Shown here piece after piece: positions 5,662-5,767 of a stretch of DNA of 5,767 nucleotides (its first letter is position 1; each line of letters starts with the position of its first letter). Made by a program: the position numbers and the translations under genes. A model generated the notes under the pieces. It did no database searches. It saw only the letters and a list, made by a program, of their open reading frames with translations, and was not told the DNA's origin. This DNA is from a bacterium (lineage in GTDB: Bacteria; AUK180; JAQVHJ01): positions 1 to 5,767 of the forward strand of contig JAQVHJ010000169.1 of assembly GCA_028696285.1 (NCBI GenBank), given 5' to 3'.

Positions 5662-5767
5662 AGATAAGAATGAAGAGAAGGGGAATGTTCTTTTTATTTC
5701 ACTTGGCTGCCCAAAGAACCAGGTGGATTCAGAGATAATGATTGCACATTTAATCATGAACGGGTAC
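5651..5767 (+). CDS. rimO: Ribosomal protein S12 methylthiotransferase RimO (5' part)
   Basis: Only the first 39 codons are present; the gene continues beyond the right edge. RimO is a radical-SAM enzyme with two iron-sulfur clusters that methylthiolates a conserved aspartate of ribosomal protein uS12. The visible piece is the start of the UPF0004 domain: VLFISLGCPKNQVDSE (13-28), whose Cys20 is the first ligand of the auxiliary cluster. The GCPKN-VDSE form is that of RimO, whereas MiaB has GCQMN-DSE and MtaB differs again. Translation appears to begin at TTG (5651), since a stop codon sits directly upstream in frame and the next in-frame ATG lies after the conserved motif. This makes an 11-bp overlap with the lolA-like gene, implying coupled translation. 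Twelve residues before the first core strand is a normal length for the family. The radical-SAM and TRAM domains lie outside the window. Confidence 0.93.
   Translation, partial: MNTKDKNEEKGNVLFISLGCPKNQVDSEIMIAHLIMNGY

Noticed and set aside
5651..5767. MiaB rather than RimO
   Set aside because: The visible motif is SLGCPKN-VDSE, the RimO form; MiaB has GCQMN followed by a different spacing residue set.

Overview
The window carries one densely packed + strand gene cluster of a Gram-negative bacterium with fairly low GC. The cell type is inferred from a lolA-type gene (periplasmic lipoprotein carrier), exported N-termini and a large FtsK. The tiny ribosome-associated protein at 247-336, which begins MPSG and belongs to the AURKAIP1/COX24 (bS22/mS38-like) family, is typical of the Bacteroidota/Chlorobiota/Ignavibacteria-like (FCB) assemblage. 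However, the promoter looks like a standard sigma70 site and several genes have good Shine-Dalgarno sequences, which is unlike classical Bacteroidota. My best guess is an uncultured FCB-type lineage; I cannot place it more precisely from sequence alone.

Layout. Bases 1-246 contain no gene that I can support. They hold a short GC-rich nested palindrome bounded by 7-bp direct repeats (29-77), a degenerate 7-bp tandem repeat array (103-154), a near-consensus promoter (171-200), an AT-rich dyad at the predicted transcription start (204-222) and a strong ribosome binding site. From 247 on, six genes follow in one direction: a 29-residue basic ribosomal-type protein, an exported TPR-repeat protein, uppP (undecaprenyl-diphosphate phosphatase), ftsK (DNA translocase), a lolA-like gene, and the first 39 codons of rimO (ribosomal protein S12 methylthiotransferase), which runs off the right edge. 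Apart from a 34-bp gap holding a small hairpin, the genes are 11 bp apart or less: uppP/ftsK overlap by 4 bp (ATGA), ftsK/lolA are separated by 1 bp, and lolA/rimO appear to overlap by 11 bp through a TTG start. No terminator is visible, so a single transcript from the promoter near 171 is likely.

Function. The middle of the cluster is cell-envelope and division housekeeping: lipid-carrier recycling for peptidoglycan (UppP), chromosome clearance at the septum (FtsK), lipoprotein transport to the outer membrane (LolA), and an exported TPR scaffold of unknown role. It is bracketed by two genes tied to the small ribosomal subunit. I do not see a defence system, phage, CRISPR array or other clearly new system. 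The most unusual material is the repeat-rich leader and the choice of start codons at the gene junctions.
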